Part shown: positions 51,820 through 60,881 of the stretch, piece after piece
How positions within the stretch are numbered: the first letter of the stretch is position 1
Layout of the letters: the number at the start of each line of letters is the position of its first letter
Source of the DNA: Gemmataceae bacterium
Lineage (GTDB): Bacteria > Planctomycetota > Planctomycetia > Gemmatales > Gemmataceae
Length of the DNA: 64,000 nt
Assembly (NCBI GenBank): GCA_022842245.1
Contig: JALHPZ010000016.1
Location: 1 to 64,000 of the forward strand
Reading direction: 5' to 3'
Notes under the pieces: generated by a model
Databases searched by the model: none
What the model saw: only the letters and a program-made list of their open reading frames with translations
What the model was told of the DNA's origin: nothing
Position numbers and translations under genes: made by a program

Positions 51820-54675
51820 GTGCGAATCCGCGTTTCCCTTCTCGCACTTGCCCTGCTTCCGTTGGGTTCGATGCCGCTGACCGCGCAGGAAGCCCCCAAG
51901 AAACCCGCAGATGTATACCGGGCCGCCCGCGATTACCTGCAGGTCGGCAGCCTGGAACTCGCGGCCGGCACGCTCAAGGATTTCGTCGACCTCAAACCGA
52001 CCGAACAGGACTATCTGGACCTGGAATCCAAGTACGGCGCGAACGTCTTCCAGAACCTTCGCAACGTCCCCCGTTGGCTGCCCGACGCGAAGAAGGACGA
52101 GGACTTCAAGAAGACGGTCATCGAAGCGATCATCGACGCCTCCCTCAAGGCCAACGCCAGGCTGACCCGCGATCCGGCCCGTCTTCAGAAGTTCGCCCGC
52201 AACCTTGGTGAATCGAAAGAGGAACGTGATTTCGCCATCGCCGAATTGAACCGGGGCGGAGCCGCCGCGGTCGCTCCGATCCTCGAGAACCTCCGCATCA
52301 ACAACACGCCGGAATATCGGGCCGGCGCCCTGACGGCGGTTGAACGTCTCTCGGCCGATACGGTGCCCGGCTTCGTCGTCGCGGTCGAAAACCTCCCCGA
52401 TGAACTCAAGGTCGGACTCATCCGGTCGTTAGCTCGCCGGACCGATGTGCTGGCGCTCCTGGGAAAGGCCGACACCAATTTCGCCCCGTACCTCTGGTAT
52501 TTGGCGTCGTCCGATCAGGCGGGTTCGCTTCGCGACGTGGCCGCCGAGACGCTGCGCACGTTGTCCGGCGACCGGAGCGACCGACAGACGGTCGACGGGG
52601 AACTGGTGAAATATGCGACGCCGATGTTCGAGCGGAAGGGACTGTTCGCCGGGTTCGACACCGTGAAGAACCGCGTCGCCCTCTGGACGTGGGACGAGGC
52701 GGGTGCGAACATCAAGGCCGTCGAAGTCACGAAGTCCCAGGCCGAAGAAACCTATGGTTTGAAGTATTTGAAATGGGGCATCGAACGCCGACCCGATTCG
52801 CGGCCGGCGCAAGACCTCTTCCTCGCCCTCGCCACGGAGCGGGCCGTGGAGCGCAACGGCTTCGGCGATCTGGCGAAGGACGCGAGCGGCGTCGCGCAAC
52901 TCCTCGCCGCCGCGCCGGCCGAATCGCTCAAGGACCTGCTCGAATCCGCCATTGCCGAGAACCGGACTGCGCTGGCGTACGGGATCACGCAGGCGCTCGG
53001 CAATCGCTCCGAGAAATCCGCCGCCGTTTCCAGCAAGGGCCGCGCCGCACCGCTGGTGAAGGCGTTGAACTATGCCGATCCGCGCGTGCAACTCGCGGCC
53101 GCGGCCGCGCTGCTCAACATGCCTCCCGTGGAGCACGGCGCGAACGCCCGGATCGTCGAAGTGCTCTCCCGCGCCGCCGGCGCCGAGGGCGGAGCGACAT
53201 CGGACACCAAAGGCAAAGCGCTTATCGTAGACCCCGTGGCGGGTCGCGGCGACCGGGTGGCCTCGCTCGTGCGCGGGTTGGGATTCGAGGCGGAAATCTT
53301 CGGGACCGGACGCGACCTCTTCAAGCGGATCAAACGCTCGGCCGACTTCGACCTGATCCTGATCGACCGGCACGTGGTCGACCCGGAATTGTCCGATGTG
53401 CTGGCGGGTTTGAAGGCGAGTGCCAACGCCGGCCGGCGTCCGGTGCTGGTCGTCGCGTCGCCGGACTCGCCCGCGCCGCCGGACGCCGAATCGCTGCTGC
53501 TGCGTCTGGCCGTGATGCTCGCCGTTACCGAGACCACCGACATCGTCGTGCCCGCGCCCTACGAAAACGACAAGCGGAAGCCGAAGGAGGAAAACGACGA
53601 CATCCGCAAGCGGAACATCGAGGACCGCGACGCGCGGCTGATGCTGATCGCCGACGGACGAGTCGCCCGCATGAAGCGCATCGTGGACGCGGCGAACCTC
53701 GGCAACTCGACCGCGCTGCAAACCCGGCTGGAACTGCGGCTTCCCCAACTCGTCCTCGCGGGGCTGATCGCCGAATACGACACCACGCCGGAGTTCGCAC
53801 CGACGCCCTACCGGAACATCCGCAACTACACGAATCTGATCCGCAAGCAGTCCAACCTGGATCAATCGGTCGCGAATCTACCGACCGACTCGCTTCTGAA
53901 GCTCATGGGGCAACTCGAAACGGTACTGACGCCAGAGATGCGCGGTCGGTTCGAAAAGCTGATGGCCCGGATCGACGTGGACGAGTTGTCGCTGCCGCGA
54001 CCGCCGGCCATCGATCCAATCGTAGAGGCGAAACTCGCCCGCATGGTCAAGGCGTTCCCCGGCGTGGCCGTCATCGCCGAGCCGTTTGCCCTCGGCTCCG
54101 CCGAAGGCGCGGTCCGGTTCGGTCTCGCCCATGACATCCAGGCCACGATCGCCGATCCGGCTCAACGGCCGCGCGATCCAAACGAGAAGAAATCGTCCGC
54201 GAAGCTGGCGGTGGAATGGCTGCGCCGGCTCGCCAATGGGGAACGGGCCGGCTTCGACCTGACACCGGCCATTGCGACGCTCCGCGCGGCCCTCGGCAAC
54301 GATGAACTCGCGCCGATGGCCATTGAAGCGCTGGGCCGCCTCGCCTCGGCCGATGCCCAGCGGGATCTCGCCCGGATCGGCGCCACCGCGTCCCGTCCCG
54401 CGGCCATCCGCCTTTCAGCCCTGGAAACCGCCATCCGGCACGTGCAGACTTACGGCAAAATGACCATCCCGGAAGTCGATCAAGCCGTTGCCACTTCATT
54501 GGCCTCGGAAGCCAACGCCGAGATCAAATCGAAGCTCGCGAACCTGTCGGCGGCACTGACCGGTAAGCCCGGCGACCTCGTCGAGAAAATCAAGGGCTAC
54601 GCGGTGCCGACGTCGGCACCCGCGGCGGCGAAGGCACCCGAACCGAAACCAGCAACGGAAAATAAACAGCAGTAA
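51820..54675 (+). CDS. Secreted helical-repeat protein with receiver-like insert
   Basis: A 951-aa protein starting with GTG after CGGAGGA. A signal peptide occupies residues 1-23. Most of the chain is made of helical repeats (HEAT-like, for example 'VKALNYADPRVQLAAAAAL' and 'ELAPMAIEALGRLASADA'). Residues about 465-585 have a CheY-like receiver pattern: 'ALIVDPVAGRGDRVASLVRG' with Asp471, then 'FDLILIDRHVVDPELSD' with Asp516 where the phospho-acceptor would be, then 'PVLVVASPDSP'. The second acidic residue and the usual Lys are not evident, so it may be a pseudo-receiver. A receiver fold in an exported protein is unexpected. The C-terminus is Ala/Pro/Lys-rich. Function unknown. Confidence 0.72.
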   Translation: MRIRVSLLALALLPLGSMPLTAQEAPKKPADVYRAARDYLQVGSLELAAGTLKDFVDLKPTEQDYLDLESKYGANVFQNLRNVPRWLPDAKKDEDFKKTVIEAIIDASLKANARLTRDPARLQKFARNLGESKEERDFAIAELNRGGAAAVAPILENLRINNTPEYRAGALTAVERLSADTVPGFVVAVENLPDELKVGLIRSLARRTDVLALLGKADTNFAPYLWYLASSDQAGSLRDVAAETLRTLSGDRSDRQTVDGELVKYATPMFERKGLFAGFDTVKNRVALWTWDEAGANIKAVEVTKSQAEETYGLKYLKWGIERRPDSRPAQDLFLALATERAVERNGFGDLAKDASGVAQLLAAAPAESLKDLLESAIAENRTALAYGITQALGNRSEKSAAVSSKGRAAPLVKALNYADPRVQLAAAAALLNMPPVEHGANARIVEVLSRAAGAEGGATSDTKGKALIVDPVAGRGDRVASLVRGLGFEAEIFGTGRDLFKRIKRSADFDLILIDRHVVDPELSDVLAGLKASANAGRRPVLVVASPDSPAPPDAESLLLRLAVMLAVTETTDIVVPAPYENDKRKPKEENDDIRKRNIEDRDARLMLIADGRVARMKRIVDAANLGNSTALQTRLELRLPQLVLAGLIAEYDTTPEFAPTPYRNIRNYTNLIRKQSNLDQSVANLPTDSLLKLMGQLETVLTPEMRGRFEKLMARIDVDELSLPRPPAIDPIVEAKLARMVKAFPGVAVIAEPFALGSAEGAVRFGLAHDIQATIADPAQRPRDPNEKKSSAKLAVEWLRRLANGERAGFDLTPAIATLRAALGNDELAPMAIEALGRLASADAQRDLARIGATASRPAAIRLSALETAIRHVQTYGKMTIPEVDQAVATSLASEANAEIKSKLANLSAALTGKPGDLVEKIKGYAVPTSAPAAAKAPEPKPATENKQQ

Positions 54676-54694
54676 TTTCCATGTCGTAACGCCA

Positions 54695-54740
54695 CGGGGG
54701 AGCGGATCGTCTGGTGCGATCTGCTCCCCCGAGGTTTTCA
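54695..54740. terminator. Strong hairpin terminator between convergent genes
   Basis: A 15-base-pair stem with one mismatch (54695-54709 pairs with 54717-54731) and a seven-base loop, followed by AGGTTTTCATT. It lies between the stop codons of the secreted repeat protein (plus) and the HEAT-repeat protein (minus), and can serve both. Confidence 0.82.
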
Positions 54741-54748
54741 TTGATCGA

Positions 54749-55909
54749 TTACGGCTTCGGCTTTTCCGGCGGTTTCTCTGCCGGTTTCTCGATGGCGCGA
54801 ATCGCAAGGGTCGCCGCCTCCCGAACCTTCAATTGCGAGTCGCGTCGCGCCTCCTGCAGGGCCGGGATCGCGGGCTTACCGTTCGGCCCAAAACTTCCCA
54901 ACATCTCCGCGATCGCAATGCGCACCTCGAAATCGGGGTCGGCCTTCAAGCGGGTTGTCAGAACCGGGATCAGGTCTTTCGCATCGGCTCCGTGGCTGAC
55001 GCCGAGCGAATGCAGGGCGTTCGCCCGTACCGTCTTGTCGGCATCCTCCTGAAACGCCTTCTTCAATTCCGCGGACGCGACCCGGCTGACAATGCCAAAC
55101 CGTCCCAGTGTGAGCGCCGAGAGCTGGCGCCTTTCCACATCGGAGTCGCCAAGGTGCCGTGCAATCGCCTTCACGGCATCGGTCGATTTTTCACCCAACA
55201 AGCCGAGCGAAACGATCGTCGCGGAGATCATTTCGCCGTCGCGTTCCTTGTCTTTCCTCGCCGATTCCTTCTCCAGGATTTCGACCAGAGTTTCGCAGGC
55301 GGTTTCGCTATCGTCCGGGTCCAGCCGGCCGAGCGCGAACACCGCGGCGAAGCGGACCGCGCGGTCGGCGTCCTTCGTCAGTGGCACAACGTACGGGGCG
55401 GCCTTCCGGGCCTCTTTACCGATGCGGCCCAGCGCGTCCGCCGCCGCGGCACGCGTTTCCGGCTTCGGATCCTTCAGGACATCCGCCAGCGGCAACACGG
55501 CCGATCCCGAGAGCCGCCCGAACTTGCCGGCCGCGACCGCCAGTTCCTTGCGGACATCCGAGTCCTTTTCGGACCGCAGCGCTTCCGCGAGATCGCCGAC
55601 GACGAGCGCCGCGGCCTCGACCGGTTGCTGGCCCATGAGCGCGGCCGCCTGCGCCCTCACGCCCGCGTTACCGTCGACCTTCAAAGCCTTCGCGATGCCC
55701 GGCATCGCCTTCTTGCGGGTCTCCTCGTCGCCGGAGACCATCTGCCCGAGCGCCACGAGGGCGGCCTTGCGCTTGCGGACCAGAGAATCATCTTTAAGAA
55801 TGGCGAGCCATTCGCTCAGCGTGCGGCCGTTGAAGTTCGGCTCGTCCGCCGCGCGGAGCGGCAGTGCGAACGCCAGCGTGAGAATCGAGAGGAGTACGAC
55901 ACGCATCAT
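54749..55909 (-). CDS. Secreted HEAT-repeat protein
   Basis: From the ATG at 55909 the protein has 386 aa and a signal peptide (residues 1-20, ending LPLRAA). After 'FNGRTLSEWLAILKDDS' it consists of HEAT-like repeats of about 35-40 residues: 'ALVALGQMVSGDEETRKKA', 'AAALMGQQPVEAAALVVGD', 'AVRFAAVFALGRLDPDD', 'VRANALHSLGVSHG' and 'VREAATLAIRAIEKP'. The C-terminus is Pro/Glu/Lys-rich. Such proteins are scaffold- or inhibitor-like in other systems; no partner is known here. Another ATG one codon later (55906) is equally possible. Confidence 0.82.
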   Translation of the reverse strand: MMRVVLLSILTLAFALPLRAADEPNFNGRTLSEWLAILKDDSLVRKRKAALVALGQMVSGDEETRKKAMPGIAKALKVDGNAGVRAQAAALMGQQPVEAAALVVGDLAEALRSEKDSDVRKELAVAAGKFGRLSGSAVLPLADVLKDPKPETRAAAADALGRIGKEARKAAPYVVPLTKDADRAVRFAAVFALGRLDPDDSETACETLVEILEKESARKDKERDGEMISATIVSLGLLGEKSTDAVKAIARHLGDSDVERRQLSALTLGRFGIVSRVASAELKKAFQEDADKTVRANALHSLGVSHGADAKDLIPVLTTRLKADPDFEVRIAIAEMLGSFGPNGKPAIPALQEARRDSQLKVREAATLAIRAIEKPAEKPPEKPKP

Positions 55910-55964
55910 GGAAGGATTCGCTTTCGGTGTGGGCCAACCCCGAATGTTCGACGGCACCGGCTCC

Positions 55965-56047
55965 GTAGGTCGGGCCGAGTCTACGAGGCCCGATAATTGC
56001 GCCATCGCCAAGTGTGTCGGGCCTCCCAAAGCCTCGGCCCGACCTAC
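55965..56047. repeat. Inverted pair of REP-like elements, family A
   Basis: The same unit as at 13554-13633: forward copy 55965-55993, reverse copy 56017-56047. Each starts (or ends, in reverse) with GTAGGTCGGGCCGAG and forms TCGGGCC/GGCCCGA hairpins; the loops differ (10 bases against 11-12). It lies in the 246-base gap between the divergent HEAT-repeat and RND genes. I see no coding region in that gap. Confidence 0.82.
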
Positions 56048-56155
56048 GATTCAACACCCATCGACCTTAGCGCATCATAGTGCGAACGCGGCGCGTGGGG
56101 AACGAGTTTTTCGTCCGTCGTTCCCGAACATCATTGATTCGATTACAGTTTCAGG

Positions 56156-59100
56156 ATGAACCCGATCGTCTTCGCCCTGCGTCACCCGTACACGGTCATG
56201 GTCGCGGTCGCCGCCACCGTCGTCGCCAGCGCGCTTGCGATGTCCCGTAGCAAGGTGGACATCTTTCCCAACCTGAATCAACCAGTCATTTACATCTGCC
56301 AGCCGTACGGCGGCATGACGGCGCAGCAGATGGAAGGCCTGCTGACGAACTATTACGAATTTCACCTGCTGTACGTGAACGGCGTTGAGCACGTCGAATC
56401 GAAGAATGTGCAGTCGATGACGCTGATCAAGGTCTACTTCCACCCCGGCACCGACATGGCTCAGGCGAGCGCCGAGGTCGTCGCGGCCGTCAACCGCTCG
56501 CGCTTCATGATGCCGCCCGGCACCGTGCCGCCCTTCGTCATCCGGCACGACGTCGGCAGCGCGTCTATCGGCTTCCTTGTCCTTTCCAGCGACACGAAAT
56601 CCATCAAGGACATTCAGGACATCGCCACGCTGCGCGTGCGTCCGATGTTCGCGAGCATCGACGGGATCAGCACGCCGCCCGCCTTCGGTGGCAACCAGCG
56701 TGCCATCGTCGTCAGCGTCCGGCCGCGCGACCTTGAACGCCAGGGGCTGACCCTCGAACAGATCACGCGCGCCGTCGAAGAGGGGAATGCGGTCACCCCG
56801 TCCGGCAACGTCCGCATCGACGACCGCAGCTTCGTCGTAACGTCGAACGTCATGGTCGGCGACCAGCCGAAGCGCGAACTGGGCGAAATCCCCGTGAAAC
56901 TCGGCCCAAATCCAGTCTTCCTGCGCGACGTGGCCGACATCGACGACGCCTCCGACATCACGACCGGCTACGTGCTCGTGAACGGTCGAAGGTCCGTTTA
57001 CATGCTCGTGACCAAACGATCAAATGCCTCGACGATTTCGGTGGTGAATGCCTTGCGCAAGAAACTTCCTGAAATGCGACAGTCCGCGAGTCTGGAAGGT
57101 GAAATCGACATTCGTTTCGAGTTCGACCAGTCGCCGATCGTCACGGAGGCGATGTGGGGCGTCGGCACGGAAGGCCTGATCGGCGCCGCGCTCACCGGGT
57201 TGATGGTCCTCCTGTTCCTCCGGGACTGGCGCACGGTCATCGTCGTCGTGTTGAACATCCCGTTCGCCCTGCTTGCATCGGTCTTCGCCCTTTGGCTCAC
57301 AGGGCAGACGATCAACCTCATGACGCTCGGAGGCCTCGCGCTCGCCGTCGGCATCCTCGTCGACGAAGCAACCGTCGAAGTCGAGAATATTCATGCCCAA
57401 ATGCTCAAGACCGACAGCGTCGCGCGCGCCGTGCGACGCGGAAACCAGGAGACGGCCGTACCGCGGCTGCTGGCGATGCTGTGCGTATTGGCCGTGTTCG
57501 TACCCTCGTTCTTCATGGAAGGCGCAGCGCGCGAGCTGTTCGTACCGCTCTCGCTTGCCGTCGGTTTCGCCATGATCGCCTCGTACATCCTCTCCAGCAC
57601 GTTCGTTCCGGTGCTCTGCGTCTGGCTGCTGAAGAAACATCCGCACCACGGGAAGCCGAATCCGATCGTCGAGCGACTCCACAGCGCCTATGGCGGCATC
57701 GTCTGGATGCTCGTGAAACTCCGCCACCTCGTCGCGCCCGCCTACCTCGTCGGCGCGGGCGTCCTGCTCGCTGGCCTCTTCGCCCTACTCGGCACGGCCG
57801 TTTTCCCCAACACCGACAAGGGCCAGTTCCGCCTGCGCATCAAGGCGCCCGCCGGCACGCGCATCGAACGCACCGAAGACCTCGCCCGCGAAGTCGTGCG
57901 CCTTATCGAGCGCGAATCCGGCGACCGCGTGTCCATGACCGTCGCGTACATCGGCATGATTCCGACGAACTACCCCGTCCAGGGAACCATCCAGTGGACG
58001 AGTGGACCGGAGGAGATCATCCTGCAGGTGGCATTGAAACCCGGTTCTGGCGTCCGCGTGGAGCCTTTCCAGCAACGTCTGCGTGAAGTGCTCGCGGAAC
58101 CATTGCGGGACTGGTTCCGCGTGGATTGGGCCGCGCGCGGCGTGCCCGCCGACGAAATCGCCCGCCGCGCCGCGGACCTGTCGTTTTCGTTCGAACCAGG
58201 CGACCTCGTCAGCGAAGTCATGAGTTTTGGTTCGCCGACGACGGTAGAAGTGCAGATCAGCGGGAACGACATGAAGGCGACCAAGCCGCACGCCGAGAAG
58301 GTTCTGGCGGCGTTGAAGGCGATTCCCGAACTGCGGGACGTGCAGATCGAACAATCGCAGGCGTTTCCGACGATCGAACTGGCCATCGACCGGGAAAAGG
58401 CCGCCACGATGGGCCTGACGGCGAAGGCGATCGGCAACGCGCTCATCCCGGCGACGGCGTCCAGCCGGTACATGAATCCGATCTACTGGCGCGATCCGAA
58501 GAGCGGGCAGGCTTACATCGTACAGGTGCAGATTCCGCCGCCGCTGATGAACACGCCGGCCGACCTCGGCAACGTGCCGGTGCGGTCCGCCCAGGGCGGC
58601 GAATCGAGCGCGACGCCGGCCACGCTCCTGCACGATGTCGTGAAGGCGGATCGCGGCATCAGCGTTACAACCGCGCCGGGGCGCATCGACCGATACAACA
58701 TGCGCCGCATGCTCAGCGTCACCGCGAACGTGGCGACGTCCGACCTTGGCCGGGTCTCCCGTGCGGTGAAGGACGCCATCAAGTCGGTCGGCGATCCGCC
58801 CGCGTCCGTGAAGGTGGACATCCGCGGGCAACTCGTCACGCTTGAACAGATCCAAGGGAGCCTCTTGCGCGGCCTCGGCATGGCGGCGCTCGCGATCGCC
58901 CTCCTCCTGACGGCGTACTTCCAATCGATCCGCCTCGCGCTCGTGGCCGTGTCGACGCTTCCGGCAACGCTCCTGGGTACCGGTTCGATCCTGCTCCTTA
59001 CCGGCACCACGCTCAACCTGCAATCGTTCATGGGCGGCATCATGGCGCTCGGCGTGTCGGTCGCCAACGCCATCCTGCTCGTGACGTTTGCCGAGCGCGC

Positions 59101-59416
59101 CCGGCGCGAGTCGCGGGATGCGAGCGCCGCCGCGCTGGAGGGCGGCAAGGGCCGCCTGAGGGCGATCTTGATGACGAGCTGCGCGATGATCTTCGGCATG
59201 ATGCCGATGGCGCTGGGCTGGAGCGAAGGCGGCGATCAAACGGCACCGCTCGGCCGCGCGGTCGTCGGCGGACTCGCGGCCTCCACGCTCGCGACCCTGC
59301 TGCTCCTGCCGGCGATCTTCGCTTTTGCCATGGGCCACAGTTCCACCGGCAGCGCATCGCTCGACCCCGATGATCCCGAAAGTGCGCGATTCGACTTGGC
59401 GACCGATCCTCGCTGA
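56156..59416 (+). CDS. RND-family efflux transporter (AcrB/CusA-like)
   Basis: A 1086-aa inner-membrane transporter with the RND pattern: an N-terminal helix at about 12-30, porter-domain loops, a six-helix block (about 340-540) with 'LALAVGILVDEATVEVENIH', where the charged pair of TM4 is Asp-Glu (D-E, not D-D), a second large loop (about 560-880) and a second block of helices at the end ('LGMAALAIALLLTAYFQS', 'SFMGGIMALGVSVANAILLVTFAERAR'). It should export substrates by proton exchange. No membrane-fusion protein or TolC-like gene is nearby, which is unusual for an efflux set. Drug, metal or lipid efflux cannot be told apart. Confidence 0.9.
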   Translation: MNPIVFALRHPYTVMVAVAATVVASALAMSRSKVDIFPNLNQPVIYICQPYGGMTAQQMEGLLTNYYEFHLLYVNGVEHVESKNVQSMTLIKVYFHPGTDMAQASAEVVAAVNRSRFMMPPGTVPPFVIRHDVGSASIGFLVLSSDTKSIKDIQDIATLRVRPMFASIDGISTPPAFGGNQRAIVVSVRPRDLERQGLTLEQITRAVEEGNAVTPSGNVRIDDRSFVVTSNVMVGDQPKRELGEIPVKLGPNPVFLRDVADIDDASDITTGYVLVNGRRSVYMLVTKRSNASTISVVNALRKKLPEMRQSASLEGEIDIRFEFDQSPIVTEAMWGVGTEGLIGAALTGLMVLLFLRDWRTVIVVVLNIPFALLASVFALWLTGQTINLMTLGGLALAVGILVDEATVEVENIHAQMLKTDSVARAVRRGNQETAVPRLLAMLCVLAVFVPSFFMEGAARELFVPLSLAVGFAMIASYILSSTFVPVLCVWLLKKHPHHGKPNPIVERLHSAYGGIVWMLVKLRHLVAPAYLVGAGVLLAGLFALLGTAVFPNTDKGQFRLRIKAPAGTRIERTEDLAREVVRLIERESGDRVSMTVAYIGMIPTNYPVQGTIQWTSGPEEIILQVALKPGSGVRVEPFQQRLREVLAEPLRDWFRVDWAARGVPADEIARRAADLSFSFEPGDLVSEVMSFGSPTTVEVQISGNDMKATKPHAEKVLAALKAIPELRDVQIEQSQAFPTIELAIDREKAATMGLTAKAIGNALIPATASSRYMNPIYWRDPKSGQAYIVQVQIPPPLMNTPADLGNVPVRSAQGGESSATPATLLHDVVKADRGISVTTAPGRIDRYNMRRMLSVTANVATSDLGRVSRAVKDAIKSVGDPPASVKVDIRGQLVTLEQIQGSLLRGLGMAALAIALLLTAYFQSIRLALVAVSTLPATLLGTGSILLLTGTTLNLQSFMGGIMALGVSVANAILLVTFAERARRESRDASAAALEGGKGRLRAILMTSCAMIFGMMPMALGWSEGGDQTAPLGRAVVGGLAASTLATLLLLPAIFAFAMGHSSTGSASLDPDDPESARFDLATDPR

Positions 59417-59456
59417 CGTCTCGTACGACGAGCCTACGCGGTTCGGTGCGGATTCC

Positions 59457-59462
59457 TATAAT
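59457..59462 (+). promoter_or_regulatory. Consensus -10 box before pyrH
   Basis: TATAAT, 32 bases before the pyrH start codon, is a perfect -10 match in a G+C-rich region. I find no good -35 box at the right distance. Confidence 0.4.
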
Positions 59463-59494
59463 TCCTTTCAGCAATCGTCCGCCACGGAATCGCC

Positions 59495-60232
59495 ATGAAT
59501 TCGGAACTACCGCCGCCGATCTACCGCCGCGTCGTCCTCAAGCTGAGCGGCGAGGCGTTCGGGCACGGCGGCAAGGGTGCCGGCATCAGCCTCGACGAGA
59601 CGCTGCACATTGCCGAACAACTCAAGCGCGTCGCGGACCGGGGCGTACAACTCGCCGTCGTCGTTGGTGGCGGCAATTTGCTCCGGGGAGCTCAGTTCTC
59701 CGCCGGCTTGGATACGATTAAACCCGCGACCGCCGACTACATGGGCATGATCGCCACCGTCATGAACGGCCTTGCGCTCCAAGATACACTGGAAAGCCTT
59801 GGCATTCAGACCCGCCTGCTCTCGGCCGTTCCGATGGATACGGTCTGCGAACCCTACATCCGCCGCCGCGCCATCCGCCATCTGGAGAACGGCCGGATCG
59901 TGATTCTCGCCGGCGGAACCGGCAACCCGCACGTGACCACCGACACCGCCGCCGCCCTGCGCGGACGCGAAATCGAGGCCGACATCCTCCTCAAAGCCAC
60001 CAAGGTCGACGGCGTGTATTCGGCCGACCCGGAAAAGGACCCGTATGCGGAGCGCTACGAACGGCTCAGCTACGCGAAGGTCCTCCACGACCGGCTGAAG
60101 GTCATGGACCTCGGTGCCTTCGAACACTGTCAGGAAGCAAAACTGAAAATCTTCGTATTCAACTACAAGAAGGAACGCGCCATCGAACGGGCAGTCGCCG
60201 GGCAGGCGGTCGGCACGCTCGTGGGCGAGTGA
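59495..60232 (+). CDS. pyrH: UMP kinase
   Basis: A 245-aa amino-acid-kinase-fold enzyme that phosphorylates UMP to UDP. It opens with 'RRVVLKLSGEAFG', has 'VVVGGGNLLRGAQF' for the UMP site and 'TTDTAAALRGREIEADILLKATKVDGVYSADP' as the typical C-terminal core. Length is normal. It is followed 22 bases later by frr, the usual bacterial partner; the rpsB and tsf genes that often stand upstream are missing here, with the RND gene in their place. Confidence 0.97.
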   Translation: MNSELPPPIYRRVVLKLSGEAFGHGGKGAGISLDETLHIAEQLKRVADRGVQLAVVVGGGNLLRGAQFSAGLDTIKPATADYMGMIATVMNGLALQDTLESLGIQTRLLSAVPMDTVCEPYIRRRAIRHLENGRIVILAGGTGNPHVTTDTAAALRGREIEADILLKATKVDGVYSADPEKDPYAERYERLSYAKVLHDRLKVMDLGAFEHCQEAKLKIFVFNYKKERAIERAVAGQAVGTLVGE

Positions 60233-60254
60233 CACCCCTTATTGCGAGCGAGTC

Positions 60255-60815
60255 ATGAACGGACCTCAGATTCTGAAAGACGCCGAAGCGCGCATGGAAA
60301 AGGCGCTCGACGTGCTGCGCAACGACTTGAAAGGCCTGCGCACCGGCCGGGCAACCCCGGCCATGCTCGATTCCCTTCGGGTCGACTACTACGGTTCGCC
60401 GACGCCGGTGAAGGAAGTGGCGAACATTTCCTGCCCCGATCCGACCTCCATCGTCATCAAGCCGTTCACGGCCGAGACGCTCAAGGACATCGAGAAGTCG
60501 ATTCGCGCGAGCAATCTGGGCCTGGCGCCGAACAACGACGGCAAGGTGATTCGCCTGACGATGCCGCCGATGAGCGGCGACCAGCGGAAGAAGATCGTCG
60601 CCGAGATCAAGAAGAAGGCGGAAGACGCAAAGGTGGCGTGCCGGAACATCCGCCGCGACGGCAACAAGCACTTCGACGACGCCGAGAAGGCGAAGACCAT
60701 GACGGAGGACGAACGGGACAAGGGCAAGGCGAAGATGCAGGATCTCCTGAAAGCCTACGAAGGCAAGATCGACGAGGCGGCCGACAAGAAATCGAAGGAA
60801 GTCATGGACGGTTGA
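60255..60815 (+). CDS. frr: Ribosome recycling factor
   Basis: A 186-aa protein with the RRF sequence pattern: 'EKALDVLRNDLKGLRTGRATPAMLD', 'YYGSPTPVKEVANISCPDPT', 'GLAPNNDGKVIRLTMPPM' and 'ACRNIRRDGNKHFDDAEKA'. With EF-G it splits post-termination ribosomes. Length matches the family. It ends 21 bases before a strong terminator stem, so pyrH-frr is one transcription unit. Confidence 0.97.
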   Translation: MNGPQILKDAEARMEKALDVLRNDLKGLRTGRATPAMLDSLRVDYYGSPTPVKEVANISCPDPTSIVIKPFTAETLKDIEKSIRASNLGLAPNNDGKVIRLTMPPMSGDQRKKIVAEIKKKAEDAKVACRNIRRDGNKHFDDAEKAKTMTEDERDKGKAKMQDLLKAYEGKIDEAADKKSKEVMDG

Positions 60816-60836
60816 TTTAGCCCCGCCCACATGGGA

Positions 60837-60862
60837 AGCACCCGCTTCGCGGGTGCTTTTTT
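60837..60862 (+). terminator. Rho-independent terminator of pyrH-frr
   Basis: AGCACCCGC, a TTC loop and GCGGGTGCT form a nine-base-pair stem ending in a run of six T. It overlaps the beginning of the open reading frame that continues into the P-type ATPase, showing that the ATPase starts later. Confidence 0.93.
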
Positions 60863-60881
60863 GTTCCCGATCGGATGCCGC

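Noticed and set aside
60831..60881. Upstream start of the P-type ATPase
   Set aside because: These 17 codons are the stem, loop and T-run of the pyrH-frr terminator.
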